DNA of 64,000 nt from Candidatus Methylopumilus planktonicus (GTDB taxonomy: Bacteria; Pseudomonadota; Gammaproteobacteria; Burkholderiales; Methylophilaceae). The position numbers and the translations under genes are program-made. Positions 16,356 to 25,290 of the stretch are shown piece by piece; within the stretch, counting starts at the first letter, position 1; each line of letters begins with the position of its first letter. The notes beneath the pieces are model-generated. The model was not told the DNA's origin and searched no databases. It saw only the letters and a program-made list of their open reading frames with translations. The stretch spans positions 620,001 to 684,000 of the forward strand of contig NZ_LN827929.1 of assembly GCF_000981505.1 (NCBI RefSeq), read 5' to 3'.

Positions 16356-17984
16356 ATGAGCCAAAAAATTAAAAAAGTATTTTTATTGTGTATCCTTTTA
16401 GGCCCGCTTATTGCTAATGCACTTCAGCTGGGTAAAATCGTTGTGACATCATCTCAAGGACAGCCTCTTAATGCTGAGATTGAAATGATGTTAACACCAG
16501 GCGAAGATTTATCAAAACTTAAGACGTCGCTGGCGTCAAAAGAGAATTACGAGTCGCAAGGTATAGAACGCCTTGCTATTCATAATAATATTTCTGTTGA
16601 ACTGCAAAAAAATGAAAAAGGGCTTACCGTCTTAAAACTGAAAAGTTCTCAGCCTGTTCCGGATCCTTTTTTAGATTTGCTCATTCAAGTCGACTCAGCT
16701 AAAGGAAGAAATTACCGTGAATATACGGTACTTCTTGATCCACCAGAAACCCCGATTATTCAACAAGAAAAAATTGTTGCTGTCGATAAAACAGAACCTT
16801 TGCCCATTAATGAGAAAAAAGAAGTAAAGGAAAGTACAGATAAAGATAAGACTACTTTCGAAAAAGAAATTAAAAATAATCTTAAAATGCTAGAGAAAAA
16901 TAAGCCTGCTGATCTATCCTCAAAATCAATTACTGTTAAACCTGCAGATACTATCTATAAAATTGCCAGAGAAAATAAGATACCTGGTATTACTACGGAA
17001 CAAATGGTAGTTGGTATTTTTAATCTTAATGAGCTTGCTTTCACAAATAAGAACATTAACGGTTTGGAAGTCGGACAGAAGATCGCTCTGCCAACACAAG
17101 ATGATTTTATGGATTTAACTCATGCAAAAGCGATGGCTGAAATTAAAATTCAGTCTACACAGTGGAATAAATATAGTACGAAAACTGCTGAAGCTGTTGC
17201 AAATAGCCCTAAAGTGAGCTCACCGACGTCTGACGTGCCTCTAACTCCTGCAACCGTTGTTCAGAATCCTCCAGTTTCACCAGCTCCACGAATTAAATTG
17301 ACCGGTGATACATTACCTAATAATAAAAATAGCAGAGAAATTATTCAAAAAGAAATTAATCAGAATAATGATGATAAGACAGCCTTAGAAAAAAATATTA
17401 AAGTTGCTGAACAAAAAATTGCACTTCTAGAAAAAGAGCTTGCTGATGCAAAAAAAATATTAACTGTATCTAATCAGGCTTTATTTGACCTTCAAGAAAA
17501 AGCAAAGCAAGTCAATCAAACTAAAGATTTAACTTCTAAAGTGCCTGTAGTTGAATCTAAGCCTGAGCTTACTTCTCTCATCGGCCAAGGAAATGAAGTT
17601 GATGTTAATAAAAATGATACAACCTCTCCTGCAGATACATCTTTTAAATCTTCTATTTCCGATAGCCCTATTGAGGAAAAAGCTAATGCTCAGTTGGCAT
17701 CTGACAAGGAGGCCTCTAGTGTGTCATCGTCTATTGGACTATTTATCTTCTTAGGCGTTCTTTTTGCTATCTTAATTATGCTTTTTGTCATCAAAACCAA
17801 AAGGCAGAAAGAACAAAAAGAACTTATTGAGTCAATAAGTACTGACAAAGAAAAGCTTTATTCAGAAGTTCATAGTTCCGAAGCTTCTCCGACCATAGAA
17901 GAGGATACTATAAAAGATATTAATTTGTCAGATACTACAATCAATTTATCGGATAAGGATCAGAAGCCGACTCATTTTGACTAG
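16356..17984 (+). CDS. fimV: FimV-like, LysM-containing inner-membrane protein, short form
   Basis: 542 residues. A signal-like segment (1-22, ending near ANA) precedes a FimV N-terminal domain (LQLGKIVVTSSQGQPLNAEIE), a variable lysine-rich region, and a LysM-like module (about 190-250: VKPADTIYKIARENKI, NINGLEVGQKIALP) that should bind peptidoglycan. A coiled coil (about 328-375) leads to one transmembrane helix (about 456-477) and a short acidic cytoplasmic tail. Classical FimV adds a long TPR-bearing cytoplasmic region; that is absent here. Family members organise the cell pole and type IV pili. The position after asd and before truA supports the name. Confidence 0.85.
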   Translation: MSQKIKKVFLLCILLGPLIANALQLGKIVVTSSQGQPLNAEIEMMLTPGEDLSKLKTSLASKENYESQGIERLAIHNNISVELQKNEKGLTVLKLKSSQPVPDPFLDLLIQVDSAKGRNYREYTVLLDPPETPIIQQEKIVAVDKTEPLPINEKKEVKESTDKDKTTFEKEIKNNLKMLEKNKPADLSSKSITVKPADTIYKIARENKIPGITTEQMVVGIFNLNELAFTNKNINGLEVGQKIALPTQDDFMDLTHAKAMAEIKIQSTQWNKYSTKTAEAVANSPKVSSPTSDVPLTPATVVQNPPVSPAPRIKLTGDTLPNNKNSREIIQKEINQNNDDKTALEKNIKVAEQKIALLEKELADAKKILTVSNQALFDLQEKAKQVNQTKDLTSKVPVVESKPELTSLIGQGNEVDVNKNDTTSPADTSFKSSISDSPIEEKANAQLASDKEASSVSSSIGLFIFLGVLFAILIMLFVIKTKRQKEQKELIESISTDKEKLYSEVHSSEASPTIEEDTIKDINLSDTTINLSDKDQKPTHFD

Positions 17985-18006
17985 GCTATTGAACGATTAA
18001 ACTATC

Positions 18007-18630
18007 GTGCATCCATTAGTTAAATTGGTAGGTATTTTATGTGCTTTATTGCTAATCAATAAATATAATTTTTATTTTAATCTTCTTTTATTTTTCTTTA
18101 TTGTAGCTATTTCTTTTTTTATAAAATTTTCAATACCTAAACTTATTTTTAGGTTAAAATTTTTTCTTATCATCACCTTCTTTCTCTATGTTTTTAATAC
18201 GCCAGGTGAGTATATATTCCTTTGGCCCTACCTATCACCATCCTACGAAGGACTTTTTTTAGGCTCAACTCAAATTATGCGGCTTATTAATTCAGTTGCC
18301 ATCATTACGATTATGATTTCATTGATGAGCTATCAAACTTTAATTGAAACTTTTTATTTAATCTTTAAGCCATTAAAACGATTTGGAATTGATGCAAAAC
18401 GTTTTGCTGTTCGCCTTTATTTAACGATGGAATATGTGAAGACTTTCCAATCAACACGTAAACTTCGCTTTAATCTTAATGATTTGTCTTCAATGCTCTT
18501 ATATTCAAATAATAAGAATCTTATGAATCTTTCTTACATTCAAATTAACGAAGAGAGAGTTAACAGCTCATCTGTACTTTTAATTGCTTTAATTGTTTCA
18601 ATTACTTTTTTTTTAATTTTCTGCTTATAA
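18007..18630 (+). CDS. CbiQ/EcfT-like transmembrane protein (orphan T component)
   Basis: 207-residue membrane protein, starting at GTG 18007, with five to six hydrophobic helices. The N-terminal HPLVKLVGILCALLL, the middle NTPGEYIF plus SYEGLFLGSTQIMRLINSVA, and FKPLKRFGIDAKRFAVRLYL resemble EcfT/CbiQ, the scaffold of energy-coupling-factor vitamin and metal importers. The coupling-helix Ala-Arg-Gly pairs are not obvious. No ECF ATPase or substrate-binding S protein lies in the window, so it is an orphan. It sits six bases before truA, and a short leader separates it from fimV. Confidence 0.65.
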   Translation: MHPLVKLVGILCALLLINKYNFYFNLLLFFFIVAISFFIKFSIPKLIFRLKFFLIITFFLYVFNTPGEYIFLWPYLSPSYEGLFLGSTQIMRLINSVAIITIMISLMSYQTLIETFYLIFKPLKRFGIDAKRFAVRLYLTMEYVKTFQSTRKLRFNLNDLSSMLLYSNNKNLMNLSYIQINEERVNSSSVLLIALIVSITFFLIFCL

Positions 18631-18636
18631 GCTGCC

Positions 18637-19443
18637 ATGAAAATCGCATTGTGTATTGAATATAATGGATCTAATTACTCTGGTTGGCAGAAACAAAATG
18701 ATGTGGACTCTATCCAAGGCGAAATTGAAAAAGCACTTGAAAGTATTGCGCTAGAAAAATTGGATACTTACGCTTCAGGCCGAACAGATGCTGGTGTTCA
18801 TGCACTCGTTCAAATGGTTCATTTCGAAACTAAAATTCAAAGACCTATCACCGCTTGGGTAAGGGGCGTTAATGCCTTCTTACCATTATCTATTCGAGTG
18901 TTATGGGCACAAGAAGTGGATGATTCTTTTCATGCGAGATATTCAGCCTCACAACGTCATTATGAGTATTTAATTTATAACGCTTCTTTCTCTTCTGCTT
19001 TATGGGCTAATAAGGTAGGATGGATTCATGATGAGCTTGATTTCAAAAGGATGAAAGAAGCTATTCAGTATTTTGAAGGTGAGCATGATTTTAGTGCGTT
19101 TCGATCCTCTGAGTGCCAAGCTAAAAGTCCAGTGAGAACAATGTCTCGAATATCTCTTACAAACTACCATCCCTTTTATCTCTTTAAGTTTTCAGCGAAT
19201 GGCTTTCTTCACCACCAAATTAGAAACATGATGGGAGCTATTTTGTATATTGGCAAAGGAAATTACCCAAGCAACTATATTGAAGAATTGTTGTTATCAA
19301 AAGACAGAACAAAATCACCACCTACATTTTCACCGGATGGTCTTTATTTGTCTGGTGTGGATTATGACGCGCGCTACGCTTTTCCTTTTATGCGCCGAAC
19401 TGTCAATATTTTTGACAATAATCATTTATGCCAAGATCGTTAA
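18637..19443 (+). CDS. truA: tRNA pseudouridine(38-40) synthase
   Basis: Isomerises uridines 38-40 in the anticodon arm of tRNAs. The 268-residue protein has the catalytic aspartate in YASGRTDAGVHAL, RASQRHYEYLI-like RYSASQRHYEYLIYN, and FLHHQIRNMMGAILYIGKG near the C-terminus, all family signatures. It begins at ATG 18637, six bases after the CbiQ-like gene. Its end is separated from trpF by about 40 bases. Confidence 0.97.
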   Translation: MKIALCIEYNGSNYSGWQKQNDVDSIQGEIEKALESIALEKLDTYASGRTDAGVHALVQMVHFETKIQRPITAWVRGVNAFLPLSIRVLWAQEVDDSFHARYSASQRHYEYLIYNASFSSALWANKVGWIHDELDFKRMKEAIQYFEGEHDFSAFRSSECQAKSPVRTMSRISLTNYHPFYLFKFSANGFLHHQIRNMMGAILYIGKGNYPSNYIEELLLSKDRTKSPPTFSPDGLYLSGVDYDARYAFPFMRRTVNIFDNNHLCQDR

Positions 19444-19483
19444 TCCTTATAATGAATATCTTTCATTTTGAATTGATTTTACA

Positions 19484-20106
19484 TTGAGAACACGTACTAA
19501 AATTTGTGGTATTACTCGCCTGGAGGATGCAAAAGCTTCTGTCCGTGCAGGATGTGATGCGCTTGGCTTCGTTTTTTATAAAGAAAGCCCGCGCTACATT
19601 GCTTTAGATGCTTCAAAGTCATTGTTAAGGAGTTACCTCCATTTGTGACTAAAACTGGCCTTTTTGTAAATGCTGACCCTGCTGAAATAGAAGAAGCAAT
19701 TCAATCTGGATTAGTGAATGTTTTACAGTTTCACGGCGATGAAACACCTGATTTTTGTAGACAATTCAATTTTCCCTATATCAAGGCAGTTGCAGTTTCG
19801 TCTTCAGTAGATTTGATACAATATGCCAAAGATTTTCACGATGCAGAGGCTTTATTGCTTGATGCTTATCATGAGCATCTTAAAGGTGGCACAGGGCAAA
19901 CATTTGATTGGAATTTAATTCCCCAATCGCTCTCTAAACCAATTGTATTAGCGGGCGGTCTTACTGTGGATAATGTAAAAGAAGCTATAAAGAAAGTAAA
20001 ACCTTATGCAGTTGATGTCAGTGGTGGGGTTGAAGAATCAAAAGGTATTAAAAATTCTCTTAAAATTCAAGCATTTATAAAGGAAACTCAAGATGCAGCC
20101 TTATGA
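19484..20106 (+). pseudogene. trpF: Phosphoribosylanthranilate isomerase, split by a one-base frameshift
   Basis: The N-terminal part reads from TTG 19484 (RTRTKICGITRLEDAKA, then GCDALGFVFYKESPRYI) but ends at TGA 19646-19648. The rest of the protein continues in the -1 frame, from about 19630 to 20106 (ELPPFVTKTGLFVNA ... SGGVEESKGIK). Adding one A to the AA at 19627-19628 joins both parts into a normal protein of about 207 residues, with TTG TTA AAG GAG TTA CCT read through. The enzyme performs step three of tryptophan synthesis. No other damage is visible on either side, so a sequencing or assembly error, a very recent mutation, or reinitiation at GTG 19645 are the options. It overlaps trpB by 14 bases. 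Confidence 0.88.
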
Positions 20107-21295
20107 TATGCCAGATGAAAAAGGCCATTTTGGTCAATTTGGCGGTGTATTTGTCGCAGAAACTTTAATTGAGGCGCTTGATGAATTAAGAGCGACATAT
20201 GAAAAGTATCGCCACGACCCTGATTTTCTTACTGAACTTCATCATGATTTAAAGCATTTTGTTGGTCGTCCGAGCCCCATTTACCATGCTAAAAGGTGGT
20301 CTGATCGAGTGGGCGGCGCTCAAATTTATTTAAAGCGTGAAGATTTAAATCATACAGGTGCTCATAAAGTCAACAACACTGTAGGCCAGGCTTTACTTGC
20401 GAAGCGAATGGGTAAGCCACGGATTATTGCTGAGACTGGGGCAGGGCAGCATGGAGTTGCAACAGCTACTATCTCAGCTCGCTTAGGTCTTGAGTGTGTG
20501 GTTTATATGGGATCAGAAGATGTTAAGAGGCAAGCGCCTAATGTATACCGCATGAAGCTTCTTGGTGCTACGGTTGTGCCGGTAGAAAGTGGATCAAAAA
20601 CTTTAAAAGATGCGCTTAATGAAGCGATGCGAGATTGGGTCACTAACATCTCAACAACTTTTTATATCATTGGCACAGTAGCAGGGCCTCACCCTTATCC
20701 TATGATGGTCCGTGATTTTAATTCTGTTGTAGGTGTGGAATGTAAAATGCAAATGAATGAGATGCTTGGCCGACAACCAGATGCAGTAGTTGCATGTGTG
20801 GGTGGTGGTTCAAATGCGATGGGTATTTTTTATCCCTACATTGATTTGCGCGAAGTTCGATTGATCGGTGTCGAAGCTGCAGGGCTTGGCATCGAAACAG
20901 GCAAGCACGCAGCACCTTTAACAGCCAATAGCCCTATTGGTGTTTTGCATGGCAACAGAACCTATTTAATGCAAAATGAAGAAGGGCAAATTATTGAAAC
21001 ACATTCAATTTCAGCAGGTCTCGATTATCCCGGTGTTGGCCCTGAGCATGCTTGGTTAAAAGATATTAAGCGCGCCGAATATGTTGCTGTGACAGATACC
21101 GAAGCCTTAGATGCGTTTCATAGCCTATGCCTTACAGAGGGTATTATTCCAGCGCTTGAAACTAGCCACGCTCTGGCTTATGCAGAAAAGCTTGCTAAAA
21201 CGATGAAGCCCGATCAAGTGATTCTTGTGAATTTATCTGGCCGAGGTGACAAGGACATTAACACTGTGGCTAAAATTTCAAATATCAATCTATAA
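20093..21295 (+). CDS. trpB: Tryptophan synthase, beta chain
   Basis: PLP enzyme that condenses indole and serine to tryptophan within the alpha2-beta2 complex. The 400-residue protein shows KREDLNHTGAHKVNN with the PLP lysine, AETGAGQHGVATAT, CVGGGSNAMGIF and NLSGRGDKDI. The length is normal. It starts at ATG 20093 inside the last codons of trpF, so its translation may depend on ribosomes finishing trpF; the trpF frameshift therefore could matter for it. trpA follows seven bases later. Confidence 0.97.
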   Translation: MQPYDMPDEKGHFGQFGGVFVAETLIEALDELRATYEKYRHDPDFLTELHHDLKHFVGRPSPIYHAKRWSDRVGGAQIYLKREDLNHTGAHKVNNTVGQALLAKRMGKPRIIAETGAGQHGVATATISARLGLECVVYMGSEDVKRQAPNVYRMKLLGATVVPVESGSKTLKDALNEAMRDWVTNISTTFYIIGTVAGPHPYPMMVRDFNSVVGVECKMQMNEMLGRQPDAVVACVGGGSNAMGIFYPYIDLREVRLIGVEAAGLGIETGKHAAPLTANSPIGVLHGNRTYLMQNEEGQIIETHSISAGLDYPGVGPEHAWLKDIKRAEYVAVTDTEALDAFHSLCLTEGIIPALETSHALAYAEKLAKTMKPDQVILVNLSGRGDKDINTVAKISNINL

Positions 21296-21302
21296 AGCTT
21301 AT

Positions 21303-22097
21303 ATGTCGAGAATTACAAATACATTTAAAAAGCTTAAAGAAAAAAATAAAAAAGCTTTAATCCCTTATATTACAGCGGGCGACCCTCACCCTGATCTAAC
21401 TCTATCTATGATGCATGCCCTGGTAGATTCGGGTGCTGACATGATTGAATTAGGTATTCCTTTTTCAGACCCAATGGCAGATGGTCCAACAATTCAAAGA
21501 GCAAGCGAAAGAGCTCTAGCGCATCATGTAGGTTTATCTCATGTATTTAAAATGGTTAAAGCTTTTAGAGAAAAGGATACTCAAACACCTATTATTTTAA
21601 TGGGCTATGCTAATCCTATTGAAGCGGTTGGTGCAGAGGCTTTTGTGGAAAGAGCTAAAACTGCAGATGTGGATGGCATTATTACTGTAGATTATCCGCC
21701 CGAAGAGTGCATGCAATTTACAAAACTTCTTAAAGAAAAAAATATTGATAGTATTTTTTTACTATCTCCAACCTCCGAATTGAACAGAGTAAAATTAATT
21801 ATCGAGCAAGCCTCTGGTTTTTTATATTATGTTTCATTGAAGGGCGTTACAGGAGCTGCCAATATTGATATTGAGCAAGTAAAATCCAAAGTGGGTATGA
21901 TTCGGGAATTAACAGATCTTCCTATTGGTGTTGGCTTTGGAGTGAGAGATGCAGCAACAGCGAAAGAGGTTGCTAAAATTTCTGATGCGGTTGTTGTTGG
22001 TAGTCGTATGGTTCAGGAAATTGAGAATTCAAATCAAGAAAATTTAATTCAAAATATTTCGAAGTTAATGCAAGAATTAAGAGAAGCAGTTAACTAA
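21303..22097 (+). CDS. trpA: Tryptophan synthase, alpha chain
   Basis: Cleaves indole-3-glycerol phosphate to indole, passed to TrpB by a tunnel. I chose ATG 21303 (MSRITNTFKKLKEK, 264 residues), the family's normal start; an open frame reaching back to 21246 lies inside trpB in another frame. Visible are ALIPYITAGDPHPD, ELGIPFSDPMADGPTIQ with the catalytic glutamate and aspartate region, and IGVGFGVRDAATAK. It lies seven bases after trpB and 16 bases before accD. Confidence 0.97.
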   Translation: MSRITNTFKKLKEKNKKALIPYITAGDPHPDLTLSMMHALVDSGADMIELGIPFSDPMADGPTIQRASERALAHHVGLSHVFKMVKAFREKDTQTPIILMGYANPIEAVGAEAFVERAKTADVDGIITVDYPPEECMQFTKLLKEKNIDSIFLLSPTSELNRVKLIIEQASGFLYYVSLKGVTGAANIDIEQVKSKVGMIRELTDLPIGVGFGVRDAATAKEVAKISDAVVVGSRMVQEIENSNQENLIQNISKLMQELREAVN

Positions 22098-22113
22098 TGA
22101 TTCAGATAAATCT

Positions 22114-22971
22114 ATGAGCTGGCTAAAAGATGTTCTACCTCCAAAAATAAAACGTATTGTTGGAAGCGTATCTAAAAAAAATATTCCCGAAGGTTTGTGG
22201 TGCAAATGCCCCTCTTGCCAGGCTGTGCTTTATCGAACAGACCTTGAGCAAAATATGGAAGTTTGTCCAAAATGTTCCTTCCATAATCGAATTTCAGCAC
22301 GTACACGCATAGATACTTTGTTAGATAAAGACAAAAGGAAAGAAATCGGTGCGTTAATTCAGCCTTTAGATTCTTTGAAGTTTAATGATACGCAAAGTTA
22401 TGCTGATCGCATTAAGTCATCACAAAAAGACTTGAATGAAAAAGACGCTATAGTTGTGATGCAAGGTTTAATGGAGGGTAAGTCCGTTGTAGTAGCCGCT
22501 TTTGAATTTAAATTTATGGGTGGGTCTATGGGCTCAGTAGTGGGGGAAAAATTTGTGCGTGGTGTTCAAGCTGCGATTAAAGCTAAAGCAACATTCATAT
22601 GTGTCTCTGCAAGTGGCGGCGCCAGGATGCAAGAAGGATTGCTATCACTTATGCAAATGGCAAAAACAAGTGCTGCTTTAACTAAGTTAAGTGAAGCTAA
22701 ATTACCCTATTTTTCAGTTCTTACTGACCCAACTATGGGTGGTGTATCTGCTAGTTTTGCAATGCTCGGTGATGTAATTATTGCTGAACCTAAAGCATTG
22801 ATTGGTTTTGCTGGTCCTCGTGTAATTGAACAAACTGTGAGAGAAAAGCTACCTGAAGGATTTCAGCGCTCTGAATTTCTTCTAACACATGGCGCTATTG
22901 ATATGATTGCAGATCGCCGCGACATGAAGAAGAAGATTACTAATTTAATATCTAAATTATCTAAAAATTAA
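22114..22971 (+). CDS. accD: Acetyl-CoA carboxylase carboxyltransferase, beta subunit
   Basis: Carboxyltransferase subunit that, with AccA and biotinylated AccB, makes malonyl-CoA for fatty acid synthesis. The 285-residue protein has the N-terminal four-cysteine zinc finger (CKCPSC ... CPKCSFHNR, about residues 29-54) and the crotonase-type core with SASGGARMQEGLLSLMQM and DPTMGGVSASFAMLGD. Position between trpA and folC is the conserved betaproteobacterial order. Confidence 0.97.
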   Translation: MSWLKDVLPPKIKRIVGSVSKKNIPEGLWCKCPSCQAVLYRTDLEQNMEVCPKCSFHNRISARTRIDTLLDKDKRKEIGALIQPLDSLKFNDTQSYADRIKSSQKDLNEKDAIVVMQGLMEGKSVVVAAFEFKFMGGSMGSVVGEKFVRGVQAAIKAKATFICVSASGGARMQEGLLSLMQMAKTSAALTKLSEAKLPYFSVLTDPTMGGVSASFAMLGDVIIAEPKALIGFAGPRVIEQTVREKLPEGFQRSEFLLTHGAIDMIADRRDMKKKITNLISKLSKN

Positions 22972-23005
22972 TTTAACTCCCTCTAAGTCTTTGCATAACC
23001 ACCCT

Positions 23006-24256
23006 ATGAATCTTAACGATTGGATAGGGTATATCGAATCAATTCATCCATCCACGATTGACCTCACACTAGAGCGTATCAAAATTGTTATCGAGCGGTT
23101 AAATTTAGACGTTTCTTTCCCTATTCTTACTGTTGGTGGCACGAATGGCAAAGGCTCTACTTGCAGTATTCTAGAATCGATATATAAAGAAGCTGGTTAT
23201 AAAGTCGCTTGCTATACCTCACCACATTTTTTACATTTTAATGAGCGCATTAAAATTCAAGCGGTTGCTGTTTCAGATGAGCTTATTTGTGAGGCATTTT
23301 CAAGAATTGAATCGGCGAGAGAAGGTGTAACACTTACTTACTTCGAATACGGGACAATTGCCGCTATGATTATTTTTTCAGAGGCCCATGTAGACGTAGC
23401 TATTCTAGAAGTAGGTTTAGGAGGCAGATTAGATGCTGTAAATGTTTTTGATGCTGATTGTGCCATTGTTACAACTGTTGATCTTGATCATATGGATTAT
23501 TTAGGGCACACAAGAGAAGCTATTGGATTCGAGAAAGCTGGTATTTATCGTACTGAAAAGATTGCCATTTGTGGCGACTTCGATCCGCCGCAAACTTTAA
23601 TAAAGCATGCTGAATTTATTCATGCTGATTTAAAAATTATAGGCAAAGATTTTGGTTATGAAGCCCATCATGATTCGTTTGATTTTTTAATTGATTCATC
23701 ATTTGTAATAAACTTACCCTTGCCTAAATTACAAGGTGATTTTCAGTTAGCCAATGCAACAAATGCGCTTATGGCAGTTAAAGCTATGGAAGATAAATTG
23801 CCTTTAACTGAAATTTCAATTCAAAAGGGTATTGCATTGACTTTATTACCAGGCAGATTTCAGGAAGTCAAAAAAATGCCTTCTTTGATTTTGGATGTAG
23901 CTCACAACCCCCAGGCTGCAAGATCTTTAAGCCACAACCTCGAAACACATGTTGTGCCCGGTAAAACAATAGCAGTATTTTCGATACTTAAAGACAAAGA
24001 TATTTCTGGTGTGATTAAGGTATTAAACCTCTGCATTGATGCGTGGTTTATTGCAGAAATTCAAAACGAGAGAGCAGCAAGTATTGAAACTATTTCTAAT
24101 GCTATCCAAAAAATTAATCCATCTGCTCATATAGAGGCATTTAAGAATATACAGGAAGCTTATCAATTTGCGTCCAAGGAAGTCACGAGAAATGATAGAA
24201 TAATTGTATTCGGTTCTTTCTTTACCGTTGCAGATATTATGAAAATTATTTCCTAA
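23006..24256 (+). CDS. folC: Dihydrofolate synthase / folylpolyglutamate synthase
   Basis: Adds glutamate to dihydropteroate and to folates, keeping the cofactor pool in the cell; this matters in an organism with folate-linked C1 metabolism. The P-loop VGGTNGKGSTCSILESIY, SPHFLHFNERIKI, and LGHTREAIGFEKAGIYR with later DVAHNPQAARSLSHNL are Mur-ligase-type signatures. I chose ATG 23006 (MNLNDWIGYIESIHP, 416 residues); TTG 22991 adds five residues and is less likely. It is followed three bases later by the SPOR gene. Confidence 0.95.
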   Translation: MNLNDWIGYIESIHPSTIDLTLERIKIVIERLNLDVSFPILTVGGTNGKGSTCSILESIYKEAGYKVACYTSPHFLHFNERIKIQAVAVSDELICEAFSRIESAREGVTLTYFEYGTIAAMIIFSEAHVDVAILEVGLGGRLDAVNVFDADCAIVTTVDLDHMDYLGHTREAIGFEKAGIYRTEKIAICGDFDPPQTLIKHAEFIHADLKIIGKDFGYEAHHDSFDFLIDSSFVINLPLPKLQGDFQLANATNALMAVKAMEDKLPLTEISIQKGIALTLLPGRFQEVKKMPSLILDVAHNPQAARSLSHNLETHVVPGKTIAVFSILKDKDISGVIKVLNLCIDAWFIAEIQNERAASIETISNAIQKINPSAHIEAFKNIQEAYQFASKEVTRNDRIIVFGSFFTVADIMKIIS

Positions 24257-24259
24257 GCT

Positions 24260-24778
24260 ATGAGCGAAGACAATTCAATACAACCGCAAGAAGACAAACT
24301 GATTAGTCAGGCTAAAAAAAGACTCCTTGGTGCAAGTATTATTTTATTTATTCTTCTTATTTCAGCTCCTTTTGTTTTAAAAAATCGTAATGAAGAAGGG
24401 CCTACCGAGCCTATTAAAATTTCAATGGAAAGCAGTCCTGAAATTGTCGACGTAAATGTTGAAAGTATTAAACTGCCAGAGATTAAACAAGAGATTCCAG
24501 AATCATCAGGCTCTCAAATTAAAAAAGAACCAGTAACGCTCTCTAGTAGCGGTATCTATATTCAATTTGGTATTTTTTCAGATAACGAAAAAATTAAAGC
24601 CCTTCAGCAAAAATTAAATCAACTTAACATCCAAACTAAAAGTGAAACGATCAAAGTTAATGGTGCTGATAAGATTAGGTTGATTACCGATGAATTTAAG
24701 ACTGAAGCTTTAGCAAAAGAAACATTACTTAAAATGAAGAATGCAGGGATCTCTGGCATTATCAAGAAGACTAGTTAA
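24260..24778 (+). CDS. SPOR-domain membrane protein (DedD-like)
   Basis: 172 residues: short cytoplasmic N-terminus, one membrane helix (about 23-41, LLGASIILFILLISAPFVL), a linker rich in Glu, Pro and Ser, and a C-terminal SPOR domain (about 95-170; IYIQFGIFSDNEKIKALQQKL). SPOR domains bind denuded glycan strands at the division septum. The position between folC and cvpA is where DedD lies in many proteobacteria. The stop overlaps the cvpA start by one base. Confidence 0.88.
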   Translation: MSEDNSIQPQEDKLISQAKKRLLGASIILFILLISAPFVLKNRNEEGPTEPIKISMESSPEIVDVNVESIKLPEIKQEIPESSGSQIKKEPVTLSSSGIYIQFGIFSDNEKIKALQQKLNQLNIQTKSETIKVNGADKIRLITDEFKTEALAKETLLKMKNAGISGIIKKTS

Positions 24779-25275
24779 TGACTTTTGTTGATTATGGTTT
24801 CTTCATTACCATCATCATCTCTTCTCTTCTAGGTTGTTATCGTGGTTTTGTTCGCGAACTCCTTTCTATCATTGCTTGGTTTTTTGCTTTCTACTTAGCG
24901 CAATCTTTTTCTCCCGCACTAGCTTCAAATTTGCATTGGGTTGATACTGAATCAGTTCGTGACTTAATTGCTTATTTTCTTATCTTTATATCTGTTCTTG
25001 TTTCTTCTATGGGTGTGATTGCTATCTTGAACAAATTTATTAAATACACCGGACTAACACTCCCTAATATTTTATTTGGTGGTATGTTTGGACTTCTTCG
25101 CGCTCTCTTTATAGGGCTTGTCTGTCATTTTGTTATTCAGTCAACCTCATTTGAAAAGAATTCTGCTTGGCAGGATGCCCTGATTAAACCTTATTTCGAA
25201 TCTTTTACAGCTATGGTGGATGTTTATTTGCCACTTGATATCCTTAAGCATGTAAAATATTCTCAACGAACATAA
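24778..25275 (+). CDS. cvpA: CvpA-family membrane protein
   Basis: 165-residue protein with four hydrophobic helices, beginning MTFVDYGFFITIIISSLLGC, then YRGFVRELLSIIAWFFAFYLA, a strong CvpA signature. The family is required for colicin V production in E. coli and is linked to envelope homeostasis; its molecular job is unclear. The TAATG junction with the SPOR gene shows coupling, and purF follows 15 bases later as in most proteobacteria. Confidence 0.93.
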   Translation: MTFVDYGFFITIIISSLLGCYRGFVRELLSIIAWFFAFYLAQSFSPALASNLHWVDTESVRDLIAYFLIFISVLVSSMGVIAILNKFIKYTGLTLPNILFGGMFGLLRALFIGLVCHFVIQSTSFEKNSAWQDALIKPYFESFTAMVDVYLPLDILKHVKYSQRT

Positions 25276-25290
25276 TTTTAAGGCGCTGAA

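Noticed and set aside
19619..19648. Programmed -1 frameshift in trpF
   Set aside because: No X-XXY-YYZ slippery heptamer is present, and the AGGAG lies at the slip point rather than upstream of it. A base error or recent mutation is simpler, although low-level slippage cannot be excluded.
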